From: Arthrobacter sp. SO5
GTDB taxonomy: Bacteria > Actinomycetota > Actinomycetes > Actinomycetales > Micrococcaceae
DNA: 61,818 nt
Direction of reading: 5' to 3'
Assembly: GCF_020532805.1 (NCBI RefSeq)
Contig: NZ_MQTQ01000054.1
Coordinates: 77,169-138,986 of the forward strand
Of the stretch, positions 24,497-33,051 are shown piece after piece. The notes under the pieces were generated by a model that made no database searches, had not been told where the DNA came from, and saw only the letters and a program-made list of their open reading frames with translations. Position 1 is the stretch's first letter, and the number at the start of each line of letters is the position of its first letter. A program made the translations under genes and the position numbers.

Positions 24497-25477
24497 ATGA
24501 CCATCGCAGACGTTCCCGCCGGCTTTGCCGCCGCGGCGGACGCCTCGCTGCGGTGGCACCCCGGCGGCCCCTTTGACCTGCTTCAGACGCTGGGGACCCT
24601 CCTGCGCGGCCACGGCGACCCCGCCATCCGCACCGCCCCGGACGGGATCTGGCTGGCATTCTCCACACCGGCCGGCCCGGCCACGCTGCGGCTTTGCGGA
24701 GCCGGGCCCCGGGCAGATCCGGCCGTTGATGTCCAGGCCTGGGGCCCCGGGGCAACCGAGGCCGTCGACTCCGTGCCGCGCCTGCTGGGCCGCGACGACG
24801 ACTGGTCCGGCTTTGACGATCCCGTCTTCCACGCCACGCTGCCGCGGATGGTGGTGGAGGCCCGACGGCGAAACCCCGCCGTGCGGCTGCCCGCCACCGG
24901 CCGGATGATCGACTCGCTCGTGCCGACAATTCTGGAGCAGAAGGTCACAGTCATCGAGGCGCGCCGCGGCTACCGCTACCTGATGTACCGGTTCGGGACC
25001 GCGGCGCCCGGCGCCGGGACTGTCGCCCCCGCCAATCTGCTGGTCCAGCCCACGGCCGAGCAGTGGCTTCGCATTCCCTCCTGGGAGTGGCACAAGGCCG
25101 GCGTCGGGCCCCAGCGCTCCGCGACCGTCATGCGGGCGCTGCGGTCCGCCGTCGCGCTGGAGCGGCTCGCCGGCCTCCCGGCGGCGGAAGCGGGCGCGAA
25201 GCTGCAGACCATTCCCGGAATCGGGGCCTGGACGGCGGCGGAGATTGTGCAGCGGACGCACGGCTGCCCGGATTCAATCGCGGTGGGCGACTACCACCTG
25301 GCCGCCTACGTCGGCGCGGCGCTGACCGGCCGGCGGACCGATGACGCCGGCATGCTGCGCTTGCTCGCCCCCTGGACCGGGCACCGGCAGCGGGTGGTGC
25401 GGATGCTCGGCCTCAGCGGGTTCCGCAAACCCACCTTCGGCCCCCGCATGACCATCCAGGACCACCGCCACCACTAA
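24497..25477 (+). CDS. DNA-3-methyladenine glycosylase II-type (AlkA-like HhH-GPD)
   Basis: A 326-residue base-excision repair enzyme. The helix-hairpin-helix is TIPGIGAWTAAEI (238-250) and the catalytic Asp of the HhH-GPD loop is Asp 265 in GDYHLAAY. Upstream, LVPTILEQKVTVIEARRGYR is the family's QQ/EQKV helix, and the N-terminal 120 residues fit the AlkA-N half. It removes alkylated purines from DNA. It lies alone, convergent with the frameshifted AbiEi/DUF559-like gene, with a 63-bp palindrome in the gap. Confidence 0.9.
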   Translation: MTIADVPAGFAAAADASLRWHPGGPFDLLQTLGTLLRGHGDPAIRTAPDGIWLAFSTPAGPATLRLCGAGPRADPAVDVQAWGPGATEAVDSVPRLLGRDDDWSGFDDPVFHATLPRMVVEARRRNPAVRLPATGRMIDSLVPTILEQKVTVIEARRGYRYLMYRFGTAAPGAGTVAPANLLVQPTAEQWLRIPSWEWHKAGVGPQRSATVMRALRSAVALERLAGLPAAEAGAKLQTIPGIGAWTAAEIVQRTHGCPDSIAVGDYHLAAYVGAALTGRRTDDAGMLRLLAPWTGHRQRVVRMLGLSGFRKPTFGPRMTIQDHRHH

Positions 25478-25480
25478 AAG

Positions 25481-25543
25481 CAACGCGGGGTCACTTACGG
25501 CCCATCCGGAGGCACTTTATGGGCGCGATCTGACCCCGCGTTG
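25481..25543. repeat. 63-bp palindromic repeat, copy 1
   Basis: CAACGCGGGGTCA (25481-25493) and TGACCCCGCGTTG (25531-25543) flank 12-nt inner arms sharing GCCCAT/ATGGGC and a 13-nt loop. It fills the gap between the convergent DNA glycosylase and AbiEi-like genes, 4 bp and 3 bp from their stops. Confidence 0.92.
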
Positions 25544-25545
25544 GT

Positions 25546-26474
25546 TCAGGCCGACCGGATTCGGGCCCGCTTAATCCGCGGGATGACCGCTTCGAACCCC
25601 TCGGCAAGATCGTCGGCGTTGACTTTGAAGTAGGCCCACCCGGCGTTGAGGAAGGCCTCGTCGCGCCGGTTGTCGCGCGACTGCTGTTCGCGGGTGAGGT
25701 GGATTGCGCCGTCGTACTGCACGGCGATCCGGAACCTCCGGTAGCCGAGGTCCGCTGCCGGCGACCGGTCATCCCGCGGATCAAGCCGCAGCTGCAGTTC
25801 CGGCTCTGGCAGCCGCGCGTCCAGCAGGGCCAGCCGCAGGAAAGTTTCAGGGAAGGAATCCGAGCCCACCCTCATCTCGTCCAGGGCCAGCCGGGCCTTC
25901 TCCACCCCTTTCATGTTCGGGTGCTGGCGGATGAGCAGCCGCAGGCCCTCCTTGTACGCGTAGGGCTGGGCCCTCCCTTCCAGACCCGGGCGCGGGATGC
26001 GGATCAGCTGGTCGCCCAGGGCAATGAGGTAATCGAGCGGAAGCGCCGCGGCAAGATCCAGCCATGTTCGCGGCGGGGCAGAGACCGGGACGCCGTCGAC
26101 GTCGGCCAGCTCGCCGGGGATGAGGCGCACCCGGTGGCCGGTAACCCCTGCCCGGCGCACCCGGGGCATTCGTGCGGCTTGCTGAGATGGATGGTGGGAC
26201 AACCGCCCAGCCACGGAGGCAAGCCCAGCCCCGTCAGTACGGCGGCGGTTTCGTGGGACACCCAGGCACCGGGGGTGGCAGCGGCGAGGACCCGCGCCCG
26301 TTCGGCCACCTCAAGGTGCCGGCCGGCCGGCAGGTAGATGAGCCGGCCGCCGTCGGAGAGGTCTTTGGCCCGAAGCCTTTTGGGCGGGACGCCAAGTTCG
26401 CGGGACTCGTAGACGGTGAAGGGCGTTTGGCCGAGGGCTTCCGGGAGTGCAGTAATGCGGACCATGGGCACCAT
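25546..26474 (-). pseudogene. AbiEi-type N-domain + DUF559-like nuclease fold protein, split by frameshift
   Basis: From the ATG at 26474 the frame encodes an AbiEi-antitoxin-like N-domain (TPFTVYESRELGVPPKRLR, then LIYLPAG, WVSHETAAVLTGL). It is sensible to about HECP, then degenerates. The adjacent frame continues RVRRAGVTGHRVRL through to the stop at 25546 and ends in a DUF559/Vsr-like fold (IAVQYDGAIHLTREQQSRD, then FLNAGWAYFKVNADDL). One extra C in the run at 26163-26166 would restore a protein of about 309 residues. Such fusions are common in Micrococcaceae and their role is unknown. It may be a sequencing error. Confidence 0.7.
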
Positions 26475-26531
26475 TGTGTCCGCGGTTCGGATTCCTTGCC
26501 GGGGTTATCCACAGGCCGGCCAAAACCACGG

Positions 26532-26594
26532 CAACGCGGGGTCACCTACGGCCCATCCGGGGCCGCTTTTTGGGCGCTAAGTGACCCCGCGTTG
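26532..26594. repeat. 63-bp palindromic repeat, copy 2
   Basis: Same 13-bp ends (26532-26544 and 26582-26594) and the same length as copy 1. Inner arms CCTACGGCCCAT / TTGGGCGCTAAG. It lies between the acyl-CoA synthetase stop and the start of the AbiEi-like gene, both minus strand. Confidence 0.92.
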
Positions 26595-26613
26595 GGGGAG
26601 GTCGACGGCGGGG

Positions 26614-28290
26614 CTACAGGCCCAGCCGCGCCACCGCCTCCCGGCGCATGTCCACCTTGCGGATCTTCCCCGAGACGGTCATCGGGAAGCTGTCGCGCAC
26701 GTCCACGTAGCGGGGGATCTTGTAGTGCGCCAGCTTCCCGCGGCAGAACTCGGCCAGGCCCTTCGCGTCGAGCGGATCCGCCCCGGGCTTGAGAATGACG
26801 CAGGCCATCAGTTCCTCGCCGTACTTGGCATCCGGGATCCCGATCACCTGGACGTCCTGGATGTCCGGGTGGGTGTAGAGGAATTCCTCGATCTCGCGCG
26901 GGTAGACGTTCTCTCCGCCGCGGATCACCATGTCCTTGATCCGGCCCTCAATCACGATGTAGCCGTCCCCGTCCATCCGGGCAAGGTCCCCGGTGCGCAT
27001 CCAGCCCTCGGCGTCGATCGCCTCGGCAGTCTTCTCCGGCTGGTCCCAGTAGCCCTTCATGACGGAGTAGCCGCGGGTGCACAGCTCGCCGATCTCTCCG
27101 CGCTGCAGAACCTCGCCGGTCATCGGGTCCACGATCCGGCTCTCCAGCTGCGGCATGGTCCGTCCGACAGTCTCGGTGCGCTGGGCCATGGTGTCAACGC
27201 TGCGGGTCATCGTGGACACCGGCGACGTCTCCGTCATGCCGTAGCAAATCGCCACATCCTTCATGTTCATCGCCGAAATGACCCTGTTCATCACCTCGAT
27301 GGGGCACAGGGAGCCCGCCATCACGCCCGTCCGCAGGGTGGCCAGGTCATAGGAGGCGAAGTCCGGCAGGGCCAGTTCGGCGATGAACATCGTGGGCACC
27401 CCGTACAGCGAGGTTCCGCCGAAGTCCTGCACGGCCTCCAGCGCCGCCGCGGGGGTGAAACCGCGGCCCGGAATGATGGTTGCGGCGCCGTGGCTGAGGG
27501 CGGCCAGGTTCCCGATCACCATGCCGAAGCAGTGGTAGAACGGCACCGGCAGCACCACGCGGTCGTGCTCGGTGTACTCCAGCAGCTCACCGATCGAATA
27601 GCCGTTGTTCAGGATGTTGTGGTGCGAGAGCGTGGCCCCCTTCGGGAAGCCGGTGGTCCCGGAGGTGTACTGCAGGTTGATCGCATCGTGCGGGCCCAGT
27701 TCGGCCATGCGCGCCTTAAGGCCCGCATGCCCGACGTCGTCGGCCCGCTTGAGGAGTTCGGCGAAGGTCCGCTCCGCCTCGGATTCAGGACTGCCGGCGG
27801 TGAGCTCCGGCAGGCCCGAGGCCGGGAGGAACACGAGCTCGCGCAGTTCGGGGCATCCGGCTAGCGCCTGCCGTGCCATGCCGGTGTAGTCGCTGTTGCG
27901 GTCCGAGGGTGCCGAGACCAGCATCCGCATGCCGTTCTGCTTGACCACGAACTCCAGTTCGTGGCTGCGGTAGGCCGGGTTGACGTTGACCAGGACCGCG
28001 CCGACTTTCGCGGTGGCGTACTGGAGGATGGTCCACTCCGCGCAGTTGGGGCTCCAGATGCCGATCCGTTCGCCCTTGGCGACGCCGAGGGCGAGCAACG
28101 CTCGGGCGACGCGGTCGACGTCGTCGTTCAGCTTAATGTAGCTCCACCGCCGGGCCTCTTCGCCGGGGACCGCGGCAGCCTCGATCAGGGCGTCCTGGTA
28201 GGGGAACCTGGCCACGATGCGTTCGAAATTCGCGCCAATGGTTTCCTCGAGCAGCGGGACGTCAGTGTCCCCGGCTGTGTATGCAAGCAT
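26614..28290 (-). CDS. Long-chain/medium-chain fatty acyl-CoA synthetase (AMP-binding)
   Basis: A 558-residue ANL-superfamily ligase that activates a fatty acid as acyl-AMP and then acyl-CoA. Motifs are the P-loop [16 protein letters not shown] (about 205-220), [11 protein letters not shown], the ATP-binding [18 protein letters not shown] and [14 protein letters not shown] hinge, and the catalytic lysine in MTVSGKIRK near the C-terminus. It resembles FadD-type fatty-acyl-CoA synthases (AMP-binding domain-containing, FACL-like). The ATG at 28290 has TAGCGT 6 nt upstream and no Shine-Dalgarno. Its substrate range is not visible. Confidence 0.93.
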   Translation of the reverse strand: MLAYTAGDTDVPLLEETIGANFERIVARFPYQDALIEAAAVPGEEARRWSYIKLNDDVDRVARALLALGVAKGERIGIWSPNCAEWTILQYATAKVGAVLVNVNPAYRSHELEFVVKQNGMRMLVSAPSDRNSDYTGMARQALAGCPELRELVFLPASGLPELTAGSPESEAERTFAELLKRADDVGHAGLKARMAELGPHDAINLQYTSGTTGFPKGATLSHHNILNNGYSIGELLEYTEHDRVVLPVPFYHCFGMVIGNLAALSHGAATIIPGRGFTPAAALEAVQDFGGTSLYGVPTMFIAELALPDFASYDLATLRTGVMAGSLCPIEVMNRVISAMNMKDVAICYGMTETSPVSTMTRSVDTMAQRTETVGRTMPQLESRIVDPMTGEVLQRGEIGELCTRGYSVMKGYWDQPEKTAEAIDAEGWMRTGDLARMDGDGYIVIEGRIKDMVIRGGENVYPREIEEFLYTHPDIQDVQVIGIPDAKYGEELMACVILKPGADPLDAKGLAEFCRGKLAHYKIPRYVDVRDSFPMTVSGKIRKVDMRREAVARLGL

Positions 28291-28296
28291 GATGTG

Positions 28297-28302
28297 ACGC
28301 TA
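28297..28302 (-). promoter_or_regulatory. -10 box of the acyl-CoA synthetase gene
   Basis: TAGCGT, six bases, ATG. Confidence 0.5.
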
Positions 28303-28402
28303 CCAACACTCGCGGCCCAAAAGAAGAGTGATGCTTGGATGTCCTACGAAATTATCCGGTCATCTTCAGACGCCGCCGAGGCCGCCGGGTAGGGTGAAGG
28401 GC

Positions 28403-28681
28403 ATGAGTGCACCCATTGACCTGCAGGCCACGTTCATCCCCAACGAGGGCGAGTTCTTCCGCGTGAAGCTCGCCCTGGAAATCGCGATCGAGGAGGTGGC
28501 CAACGAGGACGGCTGCCTGAGGTACGAGCTCACCGAGGCCCGGCAGGACAGGCTCGTCCTGACCGAGCAGTGGGCCTCGCAGGAGCACCTGGACAAGCAT
28601 TCCAAGGGCACCGCGGTCCAGGACCTCAATGAATCCCTCAGCGCCCTGCTGGCCGAACCGGTGAAACTGGACATGCTCTAA
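28403..28681 (+). CDS. Putative quinol monooxygenase (ABM-domain protein)
   Basis: A 92-residue dimeric alpha/beta barrel of the antibiotic-biosynthesis monooxygenase fold: IDLQATFIPNEGEFFRVKLAL, then ANEDGCLRYELTEARQD and EQWASQEHLDKHSKGTAV. The conserved segment EDGCLRYEL and the His of LDKHSKG match YgiN-like quinol monooxygenases. The start is ATG 28403: it is the family start, has GAAGG close by, and TAGGGT (28390-28395) sits 7 nt upstream. The open frame back to 28328 is not used. Substrate unknown. Confidence 0.85.
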   Translation: MSAPIDLQATFIPNEGEFFRVKLALEIAIEEVANEDGCLRYELTEARQDRLVLTEQWASQEHLDKHSKGTAVQDLNESLSALLAEPVKLDML

Positions 28682-28700
28682 GCACAGCCCGGGACCAGAA

Positions 28701-28763
28701 CAACGCGGGGTCACTCCGCGCCCATTAATCGGAAGATCATGGGCGCGGAGTGACCCCGCGTTG
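28701..28763. repeat. 63-bp palindromic repeat, copy 3 (perfect arms)
   Basis: Outer 13-bp ends as in the other copies, and here the inner arms CTCCGCGCCCAT / ATGGGCGCGGAG also pair perfectly, giving 25-bp arms around a 13-nt loop. It lies between the convergent ABM-domain and thioredoxin genes. Confidence 0.94.
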
Positions 28764-28787
28764 TGGTGTGTCGGTCAGGCGGGAGTT

Positions 28788-29201
28788 TCAGGCCTCGGGG
28801 ATCTGGGTGCCGTCCTGGTTGCCGGGCGCAGCGGCGGCTTCGGCCTGGGACCGGGCCACGTGGGCGTGGACTTCCTCCATGTCCAGGGCCTTGACCGCGT
28901 CGATGACCTGCTCCAGCTGCTGGGCATTCAGCGCGCCGGGCTGGGAAAAGACGAGCACCTTCTCGCGGAAAGCCATGAGGGTCGGGATGGAGGTAATGCC
29001 GGCCTCGGCGGCCAGCTGCTGCTCGGCCTCGGTATCCACCTTGGAAAAGACGACGTCAGGGTGCTTCTCGGAGACTGCTGAGTAAGTGGGGCCAAACTGC
29101 TTGCAGGGACCGCACCATTCGGCCCAGAAGTCGACGAGGACGATGTCGTTATCCTCGACGGTCGATGCGAACTGTTCACCTGTAATGTCTACGGTAGCCA
29201 T
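28788..29201 (-). CDS. trxA: Thioredoxin
   Basis: A 137-residue thioredoxin that reduces protein disulfides in the cytosol. The active site is WCGPC (29-33) preceded by VLVDFWAE. The cis-proline loop is GITSIPTLMAF. The C-terminal 25-30 residues (HAHVARSQAEAAAAPGNQ) extend beyond the ordinary 105-110-residue fold as an Ala-rich tail. The ATG at 29201 follows TACCGT by 6 nt. It converges on the ABM-domain gene across palindrome copy 3. No reductase gene is nearby. Confidence 0.95.
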   Translation of the reverse strand: MATVDITGEQFASTVEDNDIVLVDFWAEWCGPCKQFGPTYSAVSEKHPDVVFSKVDTEAEQQLAAEAGITSIPTLMAFREKVLVFSQPGALNAQQLEQVIDAVKALDMEEVHAHVARSQAEAAAAPGNQDGTQIPEA

Positions 29202-29207
29202 GGGTCA

Positions 29208-29213
29208 ACGGTA
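29208..29213 (-). promoter_or_regulatory. -10 box of the thioredoxin gene
   Basis: TACCGT, six bases, ATG. Confidence 0.45.
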
Positions 29214-29304
29214 CGCGAGCGGCGACGGCTTGTCCCCCGTATTTCGCTGTTGGCACAGCCATGTGACGGCGATTACGGCCGACGCCGGCACCTGGTTACC
29301 GGGG

Positions 29305-29850
29305 TCAGGCCCAGACGTGCGGAGCGGGACGCCGGGCTCCGGGCAGGGCGTTGGTCTCCCGCCACTCGTGGATCCACTCCGGCAGTTCCAGGTCCGCCGG
29401 CGGCTGGCCGAATTCGCGCAGGATCTCCTCCTGGCTGACCGGCTTGCCCTTGCTGACCAGCCGGGTGGCGATGAAGGCGCGGGCGTAGATTTCCCCGTCC
29501 ACCACCATCCGCTGCTCGAAGTAGATGGCCTTCTCGTCGAGGCCAATGATCTTCGATTCGATCGTGTACTGCTGCCAGAGCTGCAGGGAACGACGGAAGG
29601 CGATGGTCTCCCCCGCCGCCACCGGACTCCAGCCGCGGCGGCGCATGGCCTGCCAGGTTCCGCTGCGGGCCATGAGGTCGAATCGGCCCAGGTCCATGAG
29701 CGAGAAATACATGCCGTTGTTGACGTGCATTGCGATGTCGATGTCCGTCGGCAGGACCCGGAGCGGCAGGGACGAGGTGTCCCAAATGCTCAGCGGCGAG
29801 CGCCGGGCGGACGTGAACAACAGGAGAAGGGTGCGGAGCAGGAGGTGCAT
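29305..29850 (-). CDS. Hot-dog acyl-CoA thioesterase (4HBT / FadM-like)
   Basis: A 181-residue hot-dog fold protein. The family core is RVLPTDIDIAMHVNNGMYFSLMDLGR (about 31-56), where Asp and His/Asn of DIAMHVNNG form the active site. TIESKIIGLDEKAIYFEQRM and ARAFIATRLVSKGKPVS follow. Close relatives (THEM6-like and YbgC-like) hydrolyse acyl-CoA. A short hydrophobic N-terminus (LLLRTLLLLF) may associate with the membrane. The ATG at 29850 has TAACAT 6 nt upstream. Confidence 0.87.
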   Translation of the reverse strand: MHLLLRTLLLLFTSARRSPLSIWDTSSLPLRVLPTDIDIAMHVNNGMYFSLMDLGRFDLMARSGTWQAMRRRGWSPVAAGETIAFRRSLQLWQQYTIESKIIGLDEKAIYFEQRMVVDGEIYARAFIATRLVSKGKPVSQEEILREFGQPPADLELPEWIHEWRETNALPGARRPAPHVWA

Positions 29851-29856
29851 GAGGCA

Positions 29857-29862
29857 ATGTTA
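29857..29862 (-). promoter_or_regulatory. -10 box of the thioesterase gene
   Basis: TAACAT, six bases, ATG. Confidence 0.45.
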
Positions 29863-29957
29863 CCCGTCAGTAACAAAGCTGCCAATAGTAGGTTCCCCGC
29901 CATCAGCATCACGCGGCCGCCGGCAGCGCCGGGCGGCCGGCAGCATTAGCCTTGCCG

Positions 29958-30446
29958 GTGATAAGTGAACTCACAGTCAGGGTCGCCGTGCCGGAGGATG
30001 CCGCCGGCATCACGAGGGTGCAGCTCCAGGCCTGGCGCGAGACGTACGCGCATCTGCTGCCCGCGGAGGCCCTGGCTGCCGTGCAGCCCGGTCCCCGGGA
30101 GGCGAGGTGGGCGGAAACCATCGCGGCCGGCGCATCCGGGGTGTGGGTCGCCTGCGAAGGAGCGGACATTATTGGCTGGGCGTCCGCGGGCGCGGGCCGC
30201 GACACCGACCGGCCCCGGGCCAGGGAACTCGAGGGGATGTACGTGCTCGCCAGCCAGTACGGATCGGGCGCGGGGCAACGGCTACTGGACGCGGCAGTGG
30301 GCCGTGCCGGCGCGTACCTCTGGATTGCCGAAGCCAACCCCCGCGCCTTCGCCTTCTACCGGCGCAACGGCTTCGCCGCCGACGGTGTCACCGCGACGCA
30401 CGAGCTGATCGGCACTCCGGTCAGGATCCTGCGGATGGTGCGCTGA
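29958..30446 (+). CDS. GNAT-family N-acetyltransferase
   Basis: A 162-residue acetyl-CoA-dependent acyltransferase. It has the GNAT motif A region (LEGMYVLASQYGSGAGQRLLDAAV, with the GxGxGQ-like pyrophosphate loop SQYGSGAGQ) and motif B (LWIAEANPRAFAFYRRNGF). The start is taken as GTG 29958: TAGCCT (29947-29952) ends 5 nt before it. A TTG at 29952 is in frame but would overlap that box. Substrate not identifiable. Confidence 0.87.
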   Translation: MISELTVRVAVPEDAAGITRVQLQAWRETYAHLLPAEALAAVQPGPREARWAETIAAGASGVWVACEGADIIGWASAGAGRDTDRPRARELEGMYVLASQYGSGAGQRLLDAAVGRAGAYLWIAEANPRAFAFYRRNGFAADGVTATHELIGTPVRILRMVR

Positions 30447-30485
30447 GCCGGGCAGCACCGGCCGCCGGCGCACCGCGGAGGGCCC

Positions 30486-30890
30486 TCACCGAGTGGCGAT
30501 CAGCTCCGCCTCGAAGCCGTCAGAATTCACGAGGTAGGCTGCGAAGTGGTCCGGCCCGCCGGCATGCGGGTAACTCTCCGGGAACAGCTCGGTCCAGCCG
30601 TGCGCGGCGGCGTCCGCGGCCAGTTCGGCCACGTGCTGCCGGCTCCCGGCACTGAACGCCAGGTGGTTGAGGCCCGGCGCAGTGCGCTGGTGCACGCGGC
30701 TGCTCAGGGCCGGGGATTCCTCAACGACGATGTAGGTTGGCCCCCGCCGCCAGCTGCAGCCGTCTGGCCAGTCCTGGTACAGCTGATATCCCAGCCGGGT
30801 CAGCAGCCACCCCCACTCGGCCCTGGCCCGCCCCAGCTGGGGTACCCACAGCTCAACGTGGTGCAGGGCACCGAGGGGAACGTCAGTCAC
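30486..30890 (-). CDS. VOC-superfamily protein
   Basis: A 134-residue glyoxalase-fold protein. LHHVELWVPQLGRARAEWGWLLTRLGY supplies the first beta-alpha unit with a His metal ligand. YIVVEES gives the first Glu, LNHLAFSAGSRQHVAELAADA the second His, and DGFEAELIA the final Glu. All four positions of a typical two-His/two-Glu metal site are therefore present. GTG start at 30890. It converges on the GNAT gene and its substrate is unknown. Confidence 0.87.
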   Translation of the reverse strand: MTDVPLGALHHVELWVPQLGRARAEWGWLLTRLGYQLYQDWPDGCSWRRGPTYIVVEESPALSSRVHQRTAPGLNHLAFSAGSRQHVAELAADAAAHGWTELFPESYPHAGGPDHFAAYLVNSDGFEAELIATR

Positions 30891-30923
30891 CCAAGGAGTC
30901 TCGCACGTTCAGGGGTCCTCCGC

Positions 30924-31463
30924 TCAGAAGAGGATGCGCTGGAAGAGGAGGTGATCCTGCCAGGCGCCGGCGATCTTGAGGTATTCCGGGGCCAGCCCGA
31001 TTTCCTCGAAACCGGAGCGCTTGAGGATCTTTTGGGAGGCGGCGTTGTGCGTCAGGGTCGAGGCCTGGAGACGATGCAGTCCAAGTTCCTGCCGCGCCGC
31101 GTCGACGGCGTAAGCCACGGCCGCGGAGCCGATCCCGCGCCCGTTGTAGTCCTTGTCCACCCAGTATCCGAGGTGGGCGCTGAGGAACGGGCCCCGGACG
31201 ATGCTGCTGAGCGTCATCACTCCGATCACGACGCCACCATCCAGCAGGACCCAGGGAACATCGGAACCGGCGATGAACAAGGCGATTTTGGACTCGATGC
31301 TCGCCTTCTGTCCGTCTACGGTGAAGAACGCCTCGGCCCGCACCGGTTCCCAGGGGGCGAGGTGATCACGGTTCCGCCGATAGGCTGCGCACATGCGCTC
31401 GGCATCGGAGAGGCGCAGCACCCGCACCTGGACGCTTCCCATCAGAGTGGTAGTCCCCGTCAT
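30924..31463 (-). CDS. GNAT-family acetyltransferase, RimJ/RimL type
   Basis: A 179-residue protein with the RimJ/RimL layout: VQVRVLRLSDAERM at the start, HLGYWVDKDYNGRGIGSAAVAYAVD (acetyl-CoA pyrophosphate loop NGRGIGSA) and LHRLQASTLTHNAASQKILKRSGFEEIG. Relatives acetylate ribosomal-protein N-termini or small molecules. The first ATG (31463) or the one eight codons in (31442) could be used and neither has a clear Shine-Dalgarno. Same strand as the VOC gene, 33 bp upstream of it. Confidence 0.88.
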   Translation of the reverse strand: MTGTTTLMGSVQVRVLRLSDAERMCAAYRRNRDHLAPWEPVRAEAFFTVDGQKASIESKIALFIAGSDVPWVLLDGGVVIGVMTLSSIVRGPFLSAHLGYWVDKDYNGRGIGSAAVAYAVDAARQELGLHRLQASTLTHNAASQKILKRSGFEEIGLAPEYLKIAGAWQDHLLFQRILF

Positions 31464-31567
31464 TCGGGTGCCCCGCCCCGGTTCGCAAGCGCCAGGGAGT
31501 CGGCGTCGTCAAGGGATTCCATGTCCCCCAGTAAAGCAAACCGTGCTGCTCGCGGTCACCAGCGCCC

Positions 31568-31975
31568 TCAGCCGCCGGCTTTGAGCTTGCGCCAGCCGCC
31601 GGCGCGGTTGTTGGCAATGATCTGCCGGAACATGGCGGTCAAGGCCGGCTCATTGATCGCATCCCCCTGCCGGAATGCAACGGTGCGGGCGGTCTTGTTG
31701 CCATGGCCGGCGGTGATGATCCCGTCCGGATCCGGCACGATTCCGCCGTCGTACAGGAACACATTAACGTGGTCCTTTGCCGCCAGGAGCGCGCAGACGT
31801 TGCCGGCCAGGACGAAGTAGGGCTGGGTGGTGCGCTTGATGGTCTCGGCGACCTCAGGATCGGCGGCATGGACCAGCCCCCGCACATCGCGGCAGATCGC
31901 CTGCTGCCACTGCGGCAGCGCCTCGATGTAGGCATCGATGCGCTGATCCGTGGCCGGCAAGTGTTCAGGCTTCAT
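31568..31975 (-). CDS. DUF1801-domain protein (YdhG/YjbR-like)
   Basis: A 135-residue protein of the YdhG-like DUF1801 fold: DQRIDAYIEALPQWQQAICRDVRGL, ADPEVAETIKRTTQPYFVLAGNVCALLAAKDHVNVFLYDGG, then KTARTVAFRQGDAINEPALTAMFRQII. Members resemble frataxin-like or iron-handling proteins but have no proven role. The ATG at 31975 has GGAG at about 7-nt spacing and is preferred over the GTG at 31999. Confidence 0.82.
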   Translation of the reverse strand: MKPEHLPATDQRIDAYIEALPQWQQAICRDVRGLVHAADPEVAETIKRTTQPYFVLAGNVCALLAAKDHVNVFLYDGGIVPDPDGIITAGHGNKTARTVAFRQGDAINEPALTAMFRQIIANNRAGGWRKLKAGG

Positions 31976-32029
31976 CGTCGTCTCCGTTTCGATCGGCACC
32001 CCGGACGATCACACTGTCGACACCGTTGA

Positions 32030-32407
32030 GGTGCATCCGGGGGGAGGGCTCAGGTTGCGCCGACGCTGAGGCCAGCGATGCCGCCCCCGGAAGCCGTCGG
32101 GTTCCTCATCGGATTCATCTTCCCCCCGTCTCCGGCTTCGGAATACTGCCCATCCAAGCGTTCCTTCAGTGCGTGCGCAAGGATGTCCCACTGAAGCGCG
32201 GACAACGCTACAGGCGCCGTTGAAGTAAGACTCGACCTCAACCTGTCCGGCCTGCCCGCCGTCGCCGCCAGGGCGGCTGCAGCCCGGATCCGCCCGTTAG
32301 CTAAGGAAATTCGCCACGGCGCCGCTCTTCCCTCCACGGAACACCCGAAATAGGATCGCAGAAGGCCGTCGTCGTGCTCACTGGACGGCCAGGACTTGGG
32401 GGCCGAT
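32030..32407. other. 378-bp intergenic region without a convincing gene
   Basis: Several frames are open. A minus-strand frame from 32337 to 32050 (95 codons) has one protein-like stretch (WDILAHALKERLDGQYSEAG). A plus-strand frame about 32212-32353 reads VEVRLDLNLSGLPAVAARAAA but has no start codon. Neither has a Shine-Dalgarno or a -10 box at the right place. The ANTAR gene's promoter must lie at its right end. Confidence 0.4.
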
Positions 32408-33037
32408 ATGCGTGACTACCATGCCAATGTGTCTATACCGCAGAGCGGGAGCAGCACCTCCGGCACTTTGTTGGGTCTTGTAGTCGCCAGCACCGGCGGT
32501 GGCTCCGGCGTCGACGATTTCCTGGCGCAACTGGCCACCTGGATGGGCCAGGAATTGTCGTGCACCGAACGCGAGGTGACCTGCGCGATCACCGTCACGC
32601 GCCGGAAGCGGCCGCCCTCAATAGCCGGCAGCACGGCGGAGGCAGCCGCCTCCAGCCTCCGGCTCCACCTTGCCCTGGATGACGAGAATTCGGCCGTGGT
32701 CAGTCTCTGCTCGCCCCGGCGCGAGGCATTCTCCGACGAGTATGTCGCCGCTGCCCGGCGGTTCGCATCCGAGGCCTCGGCAGCGCTCCTGCTGGCCCTG
32801 CGGATCTCCCAGCTCAGCCAGTCGCGCGATGACCTGGCCGCCGCGATGCAGTCGAGGACCATCATCGATATGGCCATCGGCGCCATCATGGCCCAGAACC
32901 GCTGCCCAAGGGACGCCGCCTTCAAAATCCTGCGGAACACGTCAAACAACAGGAACAAGAAAATCCGCGACGTCGCAGCGTCGCTGATCGGCTCCATCGC
33001 CGGGGATACGGACACCTCGGCGCGCTTCGAAGACTGA
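32408..33037 (+). CDS. GAF-like plus ANTAR RNA-binding antiterminator
   Basis: A 209-residue signal protein. Residues about 15-145 form a GAF-like sensor (GTLLGLVVAS, ELSCTEREVTCAITV, AVVSLCSPRREAFSDEYVAAA). Residues about 150-205 form an ANTAR three-helix domain (MQSRTIIDMAIGAIMAQNRC, PRDAAFKILRNTSNNRNKKI, RDVAASLI). In mycobacteria and relatives, ANTAR domains bind paired stem-loops in mRNA leaders and prevent early termination. Its RNA targets are not in the immediate surroundings. ATG 32408 is chosen over TTG 32396. Confidence 0.88.
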   Translation: MRDYHANVSIPQSGSSTSGTLLGLVVASTGGGSGVDDFLAQLATWMGQELSCTEREVTCAITVTRRKRPPSIAGSTAEAAASSLRLHLALDDENSAVVSLCSPRREAFSDEYVAAARRFASEASAALLLALRISQLSQSRDDLAAAMQSRTIIDMAIGAIMAQNRCPRDAAFKILRNTSNNRNKKIRDVAASLIGSIAGDTDTSARFED

Positions 33038-33051
33038 CGTCGGCCCGCTGA

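Noticed and set aside
32050..32337. 95-codon minus-strand frame upstream of the ANTAR gene
   Set aside because: One stretch looks protein-like, but start signals are missing, rare codons occur and an opposing frame is equally plausible. Left as an unresolved region.
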